44,160 nt of DNA, taken from contig CAYFSP010000009.1 in assembly GCA_964345925.1 (NCBI GenBank), positions 1 to 44,160 of the forward strand, read 5' to 3'. The DNA is from Miniphocaeibacter sp964345925. Its GTDB lineage: Bacteria > Bacillota > Clostridia > Tissierellales > Peptoniphilaceae. Both the position numbers and the translations under genes were made by a program. This document shows positions 16,963-25,593 of this stretch, one piece after another. A model generated the notes under the pieces. The model was not told where the DNA came from. It did not search any database and was given only the letters and a program-made list of their open reading frames with translations. The stretch's first letter is position 1. Every line of letters starts with the position of its first letter.

Positions 16963-18948
16963 GTGAAGAAGAAAAAATTTATTTCATTAATTCTATTGTC
17001 TGTACTTATATTAAATATAGGAAGTTTTTCCTATGCAGATGATGACTTAAATAGTGCTAATAGTACCATTGCTGTGGAATTACCAGTAGATGAGGAAACA
17101 ACTTATATGGAGCAAGATGATACAACTGATTCTGCTGATGACGACAAAGATCTTGTAAATGAATCATATGGTTCAAATGTTGATAATTTAATAGATGAAA
17201 ATTCTGAATTAAGTATATTTTTAAATTCATATATAAATATTAAAAGGATTTCAGGAAGTAATAGAGTTAATACTTCCGTTTTAATAAGTAAATTTATAAA
17301 TGAAAAATCTGAAAAAGTAATTATTGCAGATGGAAGAAATTATGCTGATGCATTAAGTGGTTCCAGTATAACTTTTGGTGAATATCCAATACTTTTAGTC
17401 GATGGCAATTTAAATAACGATATTATTAATGAAATTAACAGACTTGAAGCAAAAGAGGTAATTATACTAGGAGGTAAAAGCTCTATTAATTCCTCTGTAG
17501 AAAGTACTTTGAACAAATTAGAAAATATTGAAAAGGTAACTCGTATAGCTGGAGCCAACAGATATGAGACAAGTACATTAATAAGTTCTAAGTCCATTAA
17601 CAAAAATTTAATTGTAGCATCAGGAGATAATTTTCCAGATGCATTATCAGCTTCTATTTTAGCCAACAATAATAGTGACTTGGTTTTAACTGCTAAAAAT
17701 GAAATATCATCTTATTTAAACCAATCTCTAACCAATTTTAATGGAGATGATATTAAATTAGTTGGTGGTAGTTCTACAATTTCAGACTCTGTATTAAATA
17801 AGATAAAATCATTGGCAAGTATGGATAATATAACTAGAATATTTGGCTCTAATAGGTATGAAACAAGTACTAAGGTAGCAAATAATTTTAACGATGGAAA
17901 TATTGTAATAATAGCTTCTGGTGAAAGTTTTCCTGATGCATTATCAGCTTCAACCCTTTCCCAAAAGATAAATGCACCAATACTATTAGTATCAAAAAAT
18001 ATAATTGATAATTCAGTTATTTCCTATATTAAAAATAATAATATTGAAAAGGCAATTTTAATTGGTGGTACTTCCACTATTTCAGAAAATACATTTAACA
18101 ATATAAATAGATTAATAAGCGGTCAAGATGTTATTGGAAATAGTAACCCAATTACTCTAAGTTCATATGTAGTTAGTAATAGTGAGCAAAATACTTATTC
18201 TAGTAGTAATTATGATTCTAAAGTAAATGGTAAAATTAGAAAGAATTTGATTTTAAAAGTTTTAGAACAATCTGGTGACTGGGCTAAAGTCAACTATGAT
18301 AAAACTACAGGTTGGGTGGAGAAAAAATATTTTTCAAACTACTCTTCATCAACTTTTGGACGAGTTGTAAATAATGTACCTTATATAAGTCAATTAAAAC
18401 CTGTTTATGCACCAAATGGATGTGAGCCAACATCTCTTTTAATGGGATTACAGGGTAAAGGATATACAAATATTGGTTTAAAGGAATTTTTGGATAAAAT
18501 GCCAAAAACTAGCAGCAATCCTGCTAAAGGATATGTAGGAATACCATATAATACGGTTCAAAATCTATTTCAAACCATAGATCCTGAACCATTGGCTAAA
18601 TACGGTCAAAAATATGGAAATGTTGTAAATATTCAAGGAGCTTCTAAAGACGATATTATAAGAGAAATTCAAAATGGAAATACCGTAGTAGCTTATGTTA
18701 CATTGTTCTGGAATCAACCATATTATAGAACTTTACCTATAGAGGGAAAAAATACTTCTAGAATATGGAACAATCACGTACTTCTTATTACAGGTTACAA
18801 CCCTGTCAACAACTCTTTCTACATTGCAGATCCATATAACCATGAAAAAGCTGGTGCGAATAGAAGTAAACCATTCTACTATTGGAAAAATGCAAATGTT
18901 TTTGAAAGACTTTATAATATTAGAAAGTTTGCAGTTGTAATAAGATAA
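16963..18948 (+). CDS. Secreted surface protein: CWB2 repeats, SH3b and C39-like peptidase domain
   Basis: This 661-residue exported protein starts at GTG with TGGAGG 5 bp upstream, followed by a signal peptide ending near FSYA. An acidic linker (about 27-85) leads to three cell-wall-binding type 2 repeats beginning at about 94 (RISGSNRVNTS), 193 (RIAGANRYETS) and 292 (RIFGSNRYETS). CWB2 triplets attach Clostridia surface proteins non-covalently to an anionic wall polymer. A bacterial SH3 domain is at about 415-462. The C-terminus (about 470-655) is a C39-like (peptidase_C39_2) domain with candidate catalytic Cys487 (NGCEPTS), His605 (NNHVLLITGY) and Asp623 (IADPYN). It is likely a wall-anchored cysteine peptidase; the substrate is unknown. 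Its stop overlaps the next start (TAATG). Confidence 0.93.
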   Translation: MKKKKFISLILLSVLILNIGSFSYADDDLNSANSTIAVELPVDEETTYMEQDDTTDSADDDKDLVNESYGSNVDNLIDENSELSIFLNSYINIKRISGSNRVNTSVLISKFINEKSEKVIIADGRNYADALSGSSITFGEYPILLVDGNLNNDIINEINRLEAKEVIILGGKSSINSSVESTLNKLENIEKVTRIAGANRYETSTLISSKSINKNLIVASGDNFPDALSASILANNNSDLVLTAKNEISSYLNQSLTNFNGDDIKLVGGSSTISDSVLNKIKSLASMDNITRIFGSNRYETSTKVANNFNDGNIVIIASGESFPDALSASTLSQKINAPILLVSKNIIDNSVISYIKNNNIEKAILIGGTSTISENTFNNINRLISGQDVIGNSNPITLSSYVVSNSEQNTYSSSNYDSKVNGKIRKNLILKVLEQSGDWAKVNYDKTTGWVEKKYFSNYSSSTFGRVVNNVPYISQLKPVYAPNGCEPTSLLMGLQGKGYTNIGLKEFLDKMPKTSSNPAKGYVGIPYNTVQNLFQTIDPEPLAKYGQKYGNVVNIQGASKDDIIREIQNGNTVVAYVTLFWNQPYYRTLPIEGKNTSRIWNNHVLLITGYNPVNNSFYIADPYNHEKAGANRSKPFYYWKNANVFERLYNIRKFAVVIR

Positions 18949-19874
18949 TGATTTATAAATGCGATTTTAAAAATAGTTTGGATAGCAATGAATGTATTAT
19001 CTCTATAAGCACAACAGGTATAAATCGTCAAAAAAATAAAATATTTCTGATCAATACAATTTTAGGTGGAGAAAAAGGAAAAATCATTCAGTACTTTTTA
19101 CGTGAAGATGGGCAAAAGGAAGAACTATTAGATTTTTTTAATACCATAAAAGATTTTGAAATAATCAGCTATAATGGTAAGTCCTTTGATATTCCTTTTA
19201 TTAATGAATATTTAATAAAAAATAATATGAATCTTATTGAAAATAAGATCTTTGATATATACTTGTTTTTAAAAAACTATAAATTTTTAGATACTGAAAG
19301 TTTAAAATTGAAAAATATATATGAGCATTTTTCCAGTAAAAAATATGAAATGCTTGAACAAAAGGATAATATAAAAATTTATAAAAATTATTTAAAGAAA
19401 TATGATGAAAAAGATTTAGAGATACTATTGGAACAAGGAAAACTATCTGTGATTTACAGATATGAAATCCATCATTTTTTTAATGAAAAATTAAGATATA
19501 ATAGTATAAATTTCACTATTTTTGGTTTAGATTTTATAGCAACACCTTATGACTATAGTATTAATAAAAACTTTTTCAATATTTCATTAATAAATTTAAA
19601 TAAAAATAAAAACGAATTAAATTATATTTCAGATTATTTTTCTATAAATAGTAATAAAGACTTTTTAATTATTAAATATAAAATTATTGAAGGTTTAATT
19701 GATGAAAAGACAAATGCTATTTGCACTATATATCCTTATTTAAATATCATAATAAAAGATTTTCCAAATATAAATAGAAATTTAATACCTATAAAAATAA
19801 ATGGTGAATTTAACAATAATTTAATATTAGAACTTGTAAAAGATTCTCTTAAAAATAAAAATATGCTTAGTTAA
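18948..19874 (+). CDS. YprB-like RNase H-fold protein with degenerate first catalytic motif
   Basis: The 308-residue protein resembles the YprB/RNase_H_2 (DEDD exonuclease-like) family. It has an ExoII-like motif SYNGKSFDIPFI with Asp81, and a C-terminal YDEKDLEIL followed by a helical region. The ExoI position, normally DxETTG, reads SISTTGI (Ser19, Ser21), so both metal-binding acids are missing. The protein may therefore bind nucleic acid without cutting, or have lost activity. The C-terminal 130 residues show no domain I recognise. The start overlaps the stop of the upstream surface-protein gene by one base, which is an unexpected coupling. A strong terminator follows. Confidence 0.7.
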   Translation: MIYKCDFKNSLDSNECIISISTTGINRQKNKIFLINTILGGEKGKIIQYFLREDGQKEELLDFFNTIKDFEIISYNGKSFDIPFINEYLIKNNMNLIENKIFDIYLFLKNYKFLDTESLKLKNIYEHFSSKKYEMLEQKDNIKIYKNYLKKYDEKDLEILLEQGKLSVIYRYEIHHFFNEKLRYNSINFTIFGLDFIATPYDYSINKNFFNISLINLNKNKNELNYISDYFSINSNKDFLIIKYKIIEGLIDEKTNAICTIYPYLNIIIKDFPNINRNLIPIKINGEFNNNLILELVKDSLKNKNMLS

Positions 19875-19888
19875 ACTAAGCATATTTT
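19857..19888. terminator. Bidirectional terminator between the YprB-like gene and uraA
   Basis: A perfect 32-nt palindrome (arms of 16, AAAAATATGCTTAGTT and its complement) contains the plus-strand stop codon and abuts the uraA stop. A/T tracts on both sides serve both convergent genes. Confidence 0.85.
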
Positions 19889-21148
19889 TTATTCATTCAT
19901 AAATCCTAATTTATCAAATATAAAGAAAAGTAAACTTAAGAATACAGCTATCATTGAAGCGAGTACCATACCAGATAATTGTACTCCTCCTAATTTAATA
20001 GTCAATCCACTTAAACCAGCTACAAAAATTACTGAAGTCAGTATTAAATTTTTAGACTTACTATAATCAACTTTTTCATCTACTAACAGCCTGATTCCTG
20101 AAGTACCAATCATACCGTATAGTAAAAATGTAACTCCACCTATTACATCTCCTGGAATTGTTTGTATTAACGCCGATAACGGTCCAATAAAGGCCATTAA
20201 AATAGATATAATTGCAGCTCCTCCTATTACATATACTGAATAAACTCCTGTTACTGCCATTACACCTATATTTTCTCCGTAAGTAGTAGTTGGTACCCCT
20301 CCTACAAATCCAGAAATGGCAGTTGAAAAGTTATCTGCAAAAATACTTCTATGAAGACCAGGATCTTTTAATAGATTCTTTCCAATTATATTACTTGTAA
20401 CAACTTGGTGACTAATATGCTCCGATGTTATTACTAGTATTACAGGTAACATTGTAAGTATTGCGTTTAAACTGAATTTCGGCATTCTAAATGCTGGAAT
20501 AGTGAATAGCTTTGCCTCAAGTACAGGAGTAAAATCCACTAAACCATAGGCATATGCTACTATATAACCAGTTATAATAGCAATTAAAATTGGTATAGTA
20601 GCTAAGAATTTCTTAAATATTACCGATCCTATAATTGCAACTGATAATGTAACAACAAATACTACAATATGTTCTCTAGATACATTTTCAGTCATTATCT
20701 CAGCACCTATTTTACCACCTCTTACAGTTGTACCTGCTAATTCAAAACCTATTAAAGAAACAACTGCTCCCATAGCTGCTGGTGGTAGAACAATATTAAT
20801 CCAATCTGTTCCAAATTTGTATATTATTGCTGCTAAAACACATCCTATTAAACCTATAACAACAAAGGCACCTTGAGCATATTCTGCGCCCATAGTAGCT
20901 ATTATTATTCCGGCTGGTCCTAAAAATGCAAAGCTTGAGCCTAAATAAGCAGGAGCTTTCATTTTTGTAATAAATAAAAATAGTAAAGTACCAATACCAT
21001 TCATAAGCAGTACTATGCTAGGATCAAATTTAAGTACTATAGGTACCAATACTGATGCACCAAACATAGCGAAGGTATGTTGTAAACTAAGTGGCAACAT
21101 CATCCCTAGAGGTACTTTTTCATTTACATGTATAATTTTTTTTGACAT
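19889..21148 (-). CDS. uraA: Uracil permease (NCS2 family, UraA/PyrP)
   Basis: This is a proton-linked uracil importer with 14 membrane spans typical of the NCS2 fold. The 419 residues begin with the family's VPLGMMLPLSLQHTFAMFGASVLVP. The half-helix motifs FLGPAGIIIA and GFVGGVPTTTYGENIGVMAVTGVYS are present, the latter containing the family signature around Glu. QLSGMVLASMIAVFLSLLF closes the protein. GAAGGAGGAG precedes the ATG. It is a monocistronic gene here. The salvage enzyme Upp is encoded about 11 kb away in the same window. Confidence 0.95.
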   Translation of the reverse strand: MSKKIIHVNEKVPLGMMLPLSLQHTFAMFGASVLVPIVLKFDPSIVLLMNGIGTLLFLFITKMKAPAYLGSSFAFLGPAGIIIATMGAEYAQGAFVVIGLIGCVLAAIIYKFGTDWINIVLPPAAMGAVVSLIGFELAGTTVRGGKIGAEIMTENVSREHIVVFVVTLSVAIIGSVIFKKFLATIPILIAIITGYIVAYAYGLVDFTPVLEAKLFTIPAFRMPKFSLNAILTMLPVILVITSEHISHQVVTSNIIGKNLLKDPGLHRSIFADNFSTAISGFVGGVPTTTYGENIGVMAVTGVYSVYVIGGAAIISILMAFIGPLSALIQTIPGDVIGGVTFLLYGMIGTSGIRLLVDEKVDYSKSKNLILTSVIFVAGLSGLTIKLGGVQLSGMVLASMIAVFLSLLFFIFDKLGFMNE

Positions 21149-21176
21149 ACTTCTCCTCCTTCATCCAATCTAAACT

Positions 21177-21205
21177 ATTTTACAACGTAACCTTTAAATT
21201 TACAA
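21177..21205 (-). promoter_or_regulatory. uraA promoter
   Basis: On the minus strand there is a -35 box TTGTAA (21200-21205), a 17 bp spacer and a -10 box TAAAAT (21177-21182), about 28 bp ahead of the uraA start. The leader is too short to hold a PyrR-type attenuator. Confidence 0.6.
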
Positions 21206-21213
21206 GTTTTAAT

Positions 21214-21242
21214 TTGACTTTCCACATATGTAATGATAAACT
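21214..21242 (+). promoter_or_regulatory. Promoter of the Fur/PerR-family gene
   Basis: A -35 box TTGACT (21214-21219), a 17 bp spacer and a -10 box TAAACT (21237-21242) put the start near 21249, inside the Per-box palindrome. Confidence 0.7.
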
Positions 21243-21244
21243 AA

Positions 21245-21259
21245 TTGTAATAATTACAA
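21245..21259 (+). promoter_or_regulatory. Per/Fur box overlapping the regulator's own start site
   Basis: TTGTAATAATTACAA is a perfect 7-1-7 palindrome. It matches the PerR box TTATAATNATTATAA at all but two positions. It lies between the -10 box and the ribosome-binding site of the Fur-family gene, so negative autoregulation is expected. Confidence 0.8.
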
Positions 21260-21271
21260 AAGGATAATAAT

Positions 21272-21700
21272 ATGGAAAATAACTATAATACAGAAAAATT
21301 GAAAAATATGTTGTTAGAAGCGGATATAAGACCAACTTTTCAAAGACTAAAAATATTGGAATACTTAAATGTATACCATACTCACCCAACTGTTGATGAA
21401 ATTTATTTGAAATTATGTCCTATTATACCTACACTCTCCAAAACAACCGTTTATAATACATTGAAATCTTTTGTAAACGCTAAAATTGTTGATGAGGTAA
21501 AAATCGAAAATACGGAAATAAGATATGATATTTTAGCTAAACCTCATGGCCATTTTAAATGTAAGGAATGTGGGAAAATATATAATTTTGATTTTAAATA
21601 TAATTTAATAGAATCCAATGATTTAAAAGGATTTATAATCAATGACAAAAATGTTTATCTAAATGGAATTTGTCCTGATTGTCAAAAAGAAGAAATTTAA
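21272..21700 (+). CDS. Fur-family transcriptional regulator, PerR-like
   Basis: This 142-residue metal-dependent repressor has an N-terminal winged helix (about 10-80: IRPTFQRLKILEYL, LSKTTVYNTLKSF). Its dimerisation domain carries the C4 structural zinc site (Cys97/Cys100 in CKECG and Cys134/Cys137 in CPDC). Compared with Bacillus subtilis PerR, regulatory-site ligands His37, Asp85, His91 and His93 correspond to His38, Asp86, His92 and His94. The fifth ligand Asp104 is replaced by Asn105. PerR senses peroxide through Fe-catalysed oxidation of these His residues, so sensing could be altered. AAAGGAT lies upstream. The gene is transcribed divergently from uraA and is probably autoregulated through the palindrome at 21245. 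Confidence 0.92.
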   Translation: MENNYNTEKLKNMLLEADIRPTFQRLKILEYLNVYHTHPTVDEIYLKLCPIIPTLSKTTVYNTLKSFVNAKIVDEVKIENTEIRYDILAKPHGHFKCKECGKIYNFDFKYNLIESNDLKGFIINDKNVYLNGICPDCQKEEI

Positions 21701-21724
21701 AAACACCGATTAAAATCGGTGTTT
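21701..21724. terminator. Bidirectional terminator between the Fur-family gene and gpmA
   Basis: An 11-bp stem AAACACCGATT/AATCGGTGTTT with a 2-nt loop starts immediately after the plus-strand stop. Seven T follow on the plus strand, and A-rich sequence on the other side serves gpmA. Confidence 0.85.
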
Positions 21725-21726
21725 TT

Positions 21727-22404
21727 TTATAGGTAATATTTTTTATTAACTGTTAAATCATCATTTAATTCTATTACTAAAGGCTCCCCTGTTGGTATTT
21801 CAAATTGCATTATATCATCATCTGAAATTCCTTCAATATGTTTTACAAGAGCTCTTAAAGAATTACCATGGGCTGCAACTAAAACTGTTTTATCGTCAAT
21901 TATAGCCGGTGCAATTTGATCTTCCCAAAAAGGTATAACCCTTTCTAAAGTCACTTTAAGATTTTCTCCAAGAGGAACAGTTCCCATTGGAAGATTTCTA
22001 TATCTCCTATCTATATTAGCATCCTTTAAATCCAACAAAGGTGGTAATGTATCATAGGATCTTCTCCATTCATGTACTTTTTCATCACCATATTTTTCTG
22101 CTGTTTCCTTCTTATTTAAACCTTGCAAAGCTCCATAATGTCTTTCATTTAGTCTCCATGTCTTGGTTTCTGGTATCCAAAGTTGATCGGATTCCTCTAA
22201 AACTATATGACAAGTTTTAATTGCTCTCTTTAAAACCGATGTATATGCTAAGTCAAATTCTATTCCCGCATCTTTTATTTTTCTTCCAGCTTCTTTAGCC
22301 TGTCTATATCCTTCTTCACTTAAATCGACATCAACCCATCCTGTAAATTTATTGGCTAAATTCCATTCACTTTGTCCATGTCTTACGAAAACTATTTTTT
22401 TCAA
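21727..22404 (-). CDS. gpmA: 2,3-bisphosphoglycerate-dependent phosphoglycerate mutase GpmA
   Basis: GpmA interconverts 3- and 2-phosphoglycerate in glycolysis through a phosphohistidine. I place the start at the TTG at 22404, giving MKKIVFVRHGQSEWN and 225 residues. CCTCTTT at 22413-22419 (AAAGAGG on the minus strand) is 8 bp upstream of it, whereas the GTG at 22413 would sit inside that ribosome-binding site. Catalytic features are RHG with His9, the substrate loop NKFTGWVDVDLSEEG, Glu in RLNERHYGALQG, and the second His in LVAAHGNSLRAL. The family normally runs 228-250 residues. It is a single gene. Confidence 0.95.
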   Translation of the reverse strand: MKKIVFVRHGQSEWNLANKFTGWVDVDLSEEGYRQAKEAGRKIKDAGIEFDLAYTSVLKRAIKTCHIVLEESDQLWIPETKTWRLNERHYGALQGLNKKETAEKYGDEKVHEWRRSYDTLPPLLDLKDANIDRRYRNLPMGTVPLGENLKVTLERVIPFWEDQIAPAIIDDKTVLVAAHGNSLRALVKHIEGISDDDIMQFEIPTGEPLVIELNDDLTVNKKYYL

Positions 22405-22464
22405 AATTAACACCTCTTTATTTGATATACATTATTAATACCTAATATTTGAAAAAAATAACAT

Positions 22465-23004
22465 TTATTTTTTTGTTTCTATAAATTTTGACATTCTTTT
22501 TAAAAACATATATGTCATTAAAATATCTATAGGAAGTTTTCCAATCTTTGCAATATAAACTGTTTTAGTCAATAAAATATTAGTTGAATACATTATATAT
22601 ATCCATGTTGGAGTCATAATTAAAGACACTATTATTAAATTTACTACTGAAGCTCCTACTACTCTTTTTAAGGTAATCTTCTTCTTATAAAAAAATACTC
22701 CATATATAAATCCTTCAAACATTGCATTTAATGTAAAACCTATAAAGAAAGGTCCCTTTGGAAATAATATAGCTCCTATTATATCCCCTAATCCACCTAC
22801 TAACATCGCTGGCATTGCACCGTACATATATCCTACTAAAACCAATACCAAGTAGTGAAAACCAATCATAATAACATTAGGGACTAAAGGTATTTCTAAA
22901 AATATACTAAGTATCACATTTAAGCCGACCATTAATGAACATACGACCAATGTATTAATATTTTTTAATTCTTTAAATGTAAATATTTCTTTTATAGCTG
23001 TCAT
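22465..23004 (-). CDS. folT: ECF transporter S component, folate type (FolT-like)
   Basis: This 179-residue membrane protein has about six TM helices and acts as the substrate-binding S unit of an energy-coupling-factor importer. The segment AILFPKGPFFIGFTLNAMFEGFIYGVFFYKK is the FolT-type motif, which points to folate or a related pterin. The shared EcfA/A'/T module is not in the window, so this is a group II ECF system. Its ATG directly follows the stop of the preceding S-component gene, whose tail supplies the AAAGGTG ribosome-binding site. No THF riboswitch-like leader fits in the short upstream spacing. Confidence 0.85.
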   Translation of the reverse strand: MTAIKEIFTFKELKNINTLVVCSLMVGLNVILSIFLEIPLVPNVIMIGFHYLVLVLVGYMYGAMPAMLVGGLGDIIGAILFPKGPFFIGFTLNAMFEGFIYGVFFYKKKITLKRVVGASVVNLIIVSLIMTPTWIYIMYSTNILLTKTVYIAKIGKLPIDILMTYMFLKRMSKFIETKK

Positions 23005-23514
23005 CTACTCACCTTTTATCAAATTAATTTTTGATATCTTTCTACCTATTATAAAATATATTATGGCAGAAACGACACCTTGTACTATATTGTAAGGAAT
23101 TGATGCAATTCCTATATAAATATTTCCCATAATTATAGATTCTGCTATATAATACCCAATTACAAGTATAACTATCGCAAATATAACTCCTGCTAAATTT
23201 CTTGTACTATGAAATTTTTTATTATATACAAATTTACCAACTACAAACCCCATCAAAGCTTTAATAATTAAAGAGAACCCTGCCCAATGCGCTCCACCCG
23301 ATAGAATATCAGCCATTCCAGAGCCAACTCCTCCTGCTATTGATCCAATCAAAGGTCCAAATAAACTTGCTCCTAAAAATATAAACAAATCTCCAAAGTT
23401 AACATAACCACCTGCTCCTCCAGGTATTGGTATTCTTATTACAATTGTTCCTATTATTATTAATGCTGTCAATAATGCACAATATATTATTTTTAATAAT
23501 TCTTTGTTCTTCAT
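23005..23514 (-). CDS. ECF transporter S component, substrate unknown
   Basis: This 169-residue polytopic protein has the S-component layout: an N-terminal helix ending in IRIPIPGGAGGYVNFGDLFIFLGA, then GPLIGSIAGGVGSGMADIL, GAHWAGFSLIIKALMGFVVGKF, and two further helices. This pattern occurs in ECF S units for pyrimidine precursors and other vitamins (HmpT-like). The exact ligand cannot be told. It is translated first in a two-gene unit with the FolT-like gene, with zero spacing. The unit lies directly behind the V-ATPase operon terminator, so any promoter must lie in the last 50 bp before the start. Confidence 0.8.
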   Translation of the reverse strand: MKNKELLKIIYCALLTALIIIGTIVIRIPIPGGAGGYVNFGDLFIFLGASLFGPLIGSIAGGVGSGMADILSGGAHWAGFSLIIKALMGFVVGKFVYNKKFHSTRNLAGVIFAIVILVIGYYIAESIIMGNIYIGIASIPYNIVQGVVSAIIYFIIGRKISKINLIKGE

Positions 23515-23541
23515 ATAATCACCTGCTATGATTAGTCAAAA

Positions 23542-23570
23542 AATAAACACAACAGTATGTTGTGTTTATT
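23542..23570 (-). terminator. Terminator of the V-ATPase operon
   Basis: A perfect 13-bp stem AATAAACACAACA/TGTTGTGTTTATT with a 3-nt loop overlaps the ntpD stop codon. A T-rich tract follows on the minus strand. It separates the ATPase operon from the ECF genes. Confidence 0.85.
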
Positions 23571-24207
23571 GATTGTTTTGAATTATATCCTTAACTTTCA
23601 TAAGTCTAGTAATTGTAGCTCTTTCATTTTCATCTAATTTACTACGAATATATTTAATAGTCTCTTCAAGATCAGGAATAGTTCTATATTCTAGAGCATT
23701 TACTCTTCTTCTTGTCTTTTCAAGTTCCTTAGCCATAAGCTGACAAGCTTTTTCAACTTCGGCAAGTTCTAACAATTTATCCATTATCTTATCTAAACCT
23801 TCTATGGCATAGTCTAAATCAGCTGATGTTTGAGCATATCCATATGGATAAATACTACCTGTATTATCTATTTCGGTTTTTATAAATTTCATAACAGGAA
23901 TATTAACACTCATTATATTTTTAGTTTCAATATCAACATCTATATTCTCTTTAGGAAATGAAACTGCCTCATCTAAAAACTCTGGACTCATTATTGCCGA
24001 AGCAAGTAGAAAATCTTTAAAGGAATTGCTTAATTCCATTTCAACTTCTACACGTAATTCCTTATTTTTTCTTATAAGAGCAATAAATCGTCTCATAAGT
24101 TCGTCTTGCTTATCTTTTAATAGCTTATGTCCTCTAGTTGATGTTGCCAGTCTTCCCTTTAATTCAGATAAGACCATTCTCGTAGGGTTTACATTAAGCT
24201 TAGCCAT
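23566..24207 (-). CDS. ntpD: V-type ATP synthase subunit D
   Basis: This is the central rotor stalk subunit that transmits torque between the A3B3 head and the membrane ring. The 213-residue protein is almost entirely alpha-helical, with a long antiparallel coiled coil. Family hallmarks are the start NVNPTRMVLSELKGRLATSTRGHKLLKDKQDELMR and the C-terminal ARRRVNALEYRTIP-like stretch TRRRVNALEYRTIPDLEETI. The ATG directly abuts the ntpB stop. It is the last gene of the operon. Confidence 0.96.
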   Translation of the reverse strand: MAKLNVNPTRMVLSELKGRLATSTRGHKLLKDKQDELMRRFIALIRKNKELRVEVEMELSNSFKDFLLASAIMSPEFLDEAVSFPKENIDVDIETKNIMSVNIPVMKFIKTEIDNTGSIYPYGYAQTSADLDYAIEGLDKIMDKLLELAEVEKACQLMAKELEKTRRRVNALEYRTIPDLEETIKYIRSKLDENERATITRLMKVKDIIQNNQ

Positions 24208-25593
24208 CTAATCATCCCCTTGAGGTTCATCCAAGTATTTATCTAAGTATTCATCTCTAATTCTCTTAAGTTCTGATCTAGGTATAACTCTTAATAATTT
24301 CCAACCAAGATTTAAAGTTTCCTCAATTGTCCTATTATTATAGTATCCTTGATTTACATATTCTCTTTCAAAATCCTCTGCAAATTTCGAGAATGCCTTA
24401 TCAGCATCTGATAATGCAGAATCTCCAAGAATTACAGCTAAGTCCCTTGCTTCTCTACCTGATGCATAACCTGCATAGATTTGATTCATCGTATCAGCAT
24501 GGTCTTCTCTAGTCTTTCCTTTACCTATACCTTTATCCTTCAATCTCGATAATGATGGAATAACGAATATTGGTGGCTCTATTCCTGATTTATACAATTC
24601 TTTAGAAAGAATAATCTGTCCCTCTGTTATATAACCAGTTAAGTCTGGTATTGGATGAGTTATATCATCTTCAGGCATTGTTAATATAGGAATTTGTGTT
24701 ATTGAACCATTTCTTCCCTTTATTCTTCCTGCTCTTTCATATATAGTTGCAAGGTCAGTATATAAGTATCCTGGATATCCTCTACGTCCTGGAACTTCTT
24801 TTCTTGCTGCAGAAACTTCACGTAATGCTTCAGCATAATTTGTCATGTCTGTAAGTATTACTAGAACATGCATATCCTTTTCAAACGCTAAGTATTCAGC
24901 ACAAGTTAAAGCCATTTTAGGAGTTGCAAGTCTTTCTATTGCAGGGTCATTAGCTAAGTTCATAAATAAAACTGCTCTATCAATTGCTCCCGTTTCCGTA
25001 AAGTCATCAATAAAGAATTGAGCTTCCTCAAATGTAATACCCATTGCAGCAAATACAACGGCGAATTTATCTCCTTTACCTAAAACTTTAGCTTGTCTTG
25101 CAATCTGTGTAGCTACGTTGTTATGTGGCAAACCAGATCCTGAGAATATAGGTAATTTTTGTCCCCTAACCAATGTATTTAAACCATCTATAGTAGATAT
25201 ACCAGTCTGTATAAACTCTGAAGGATAGTCCCTTGATACAGGGTTAATTGGTGAACCATTTATATCTATTTTCTTTTCAGGAATTATTTTAGGACCATTG
25301 TCCATTGGTGCTCCTAAACCATCGAAAACTCTACCTATCATGTCTTCAGATACGCCTAGTTCAAGTGGTCTTCCTAAAAATCTAACAGTGGTATCCCTTA
25401 AGTTAATACCTGTAGAACCTTCGAAAATTTGTACCATTGCTTTATCATTTTCTATTTCAATTACACGGCCTCTTCTCTTTTCACCAGTTTGTAATTGAAT
25501 TTCTACAAGTTCTTCGTATTTAACGCCTTCAACACCTTCAACAACCATTAGAGGGCCTACTACTTCCGTAACAGATTTATAATCTTTAAGCAT
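24208..25593 (-). CDS. ntpB: V-type ATP synthase subunit B
   Basis: This is the non-catalytic nucleotide-site subunit of the A3B3 head. The 461-residue length is normal. It has the beta-barrel start YKSVTEVVGPLMVVEGVEGVKYEELVEIQ, no canonical P-loop (IFSGSGLPHNNVATQIARQ instead, as usual for B), and EFIQTGISTIDGLNTLVRGQKLPIF. The C-terminal helical domain includes YPGYLYTDLATIYERAGRI and IPSLSRLKDKGIGKGKTREDH, the arginine-finger region. It overlaps ntpA by 8 bp. Confidence 0.97.
   Translation of the reverse strand: MLKDYKSVTEVVGPLMVVEGVEGVKYEELVEIQLQTGEKRRGRVIEIENDKAMVQIFEGSTGINLRDTTVRFLGRPLELGVSEDMIGRVFDGLGAPMDNGPKIIPEKKIDINGSPINPVSRDYPSEFIQTGISTIDGLNTLVRGQKLPIFSGSGLPHNNVATQIARQAKVLGKGDKFAVVFAAMGITFEEAQFFIDDFTETGAIDRAVLFMNLANDPAIERLATPKMALTCAEYLAFEKDMHVLVILTDMTNYAEALREVSAARKEVPGRRGYPGYLYTDLATIYERAGRIKGRNGSITQIPILTMPEDDITHPIPDLTGYITEGQIILSKELYKSGIEPPIFVIPSLSRLKDKGIGKGKTREDHADTMNQIYAGYASGREARDLAVILGDSALSDADKAFSKFAEDFEREYVNQGYYNNRTIEETLNLGWKLLRVIPRSELKRIRDEYLDKYLDEPQGDD

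Noticed and set aside
21149..21180. PyrR attenuator for uraA
   Set aside because: The distance from the predicted promoter to the uraA start is too short to hold anti-terminator and terminator hairpins, and no T tract is present.
23515..23565. THF riboswitch before the ECF/FolT-like genes
   Set aside because: Only about 50 bp separate the first ECF gene from the V-ATPase operon, and most of that is the operon terminator. There is no room for the known folate riboswitch.
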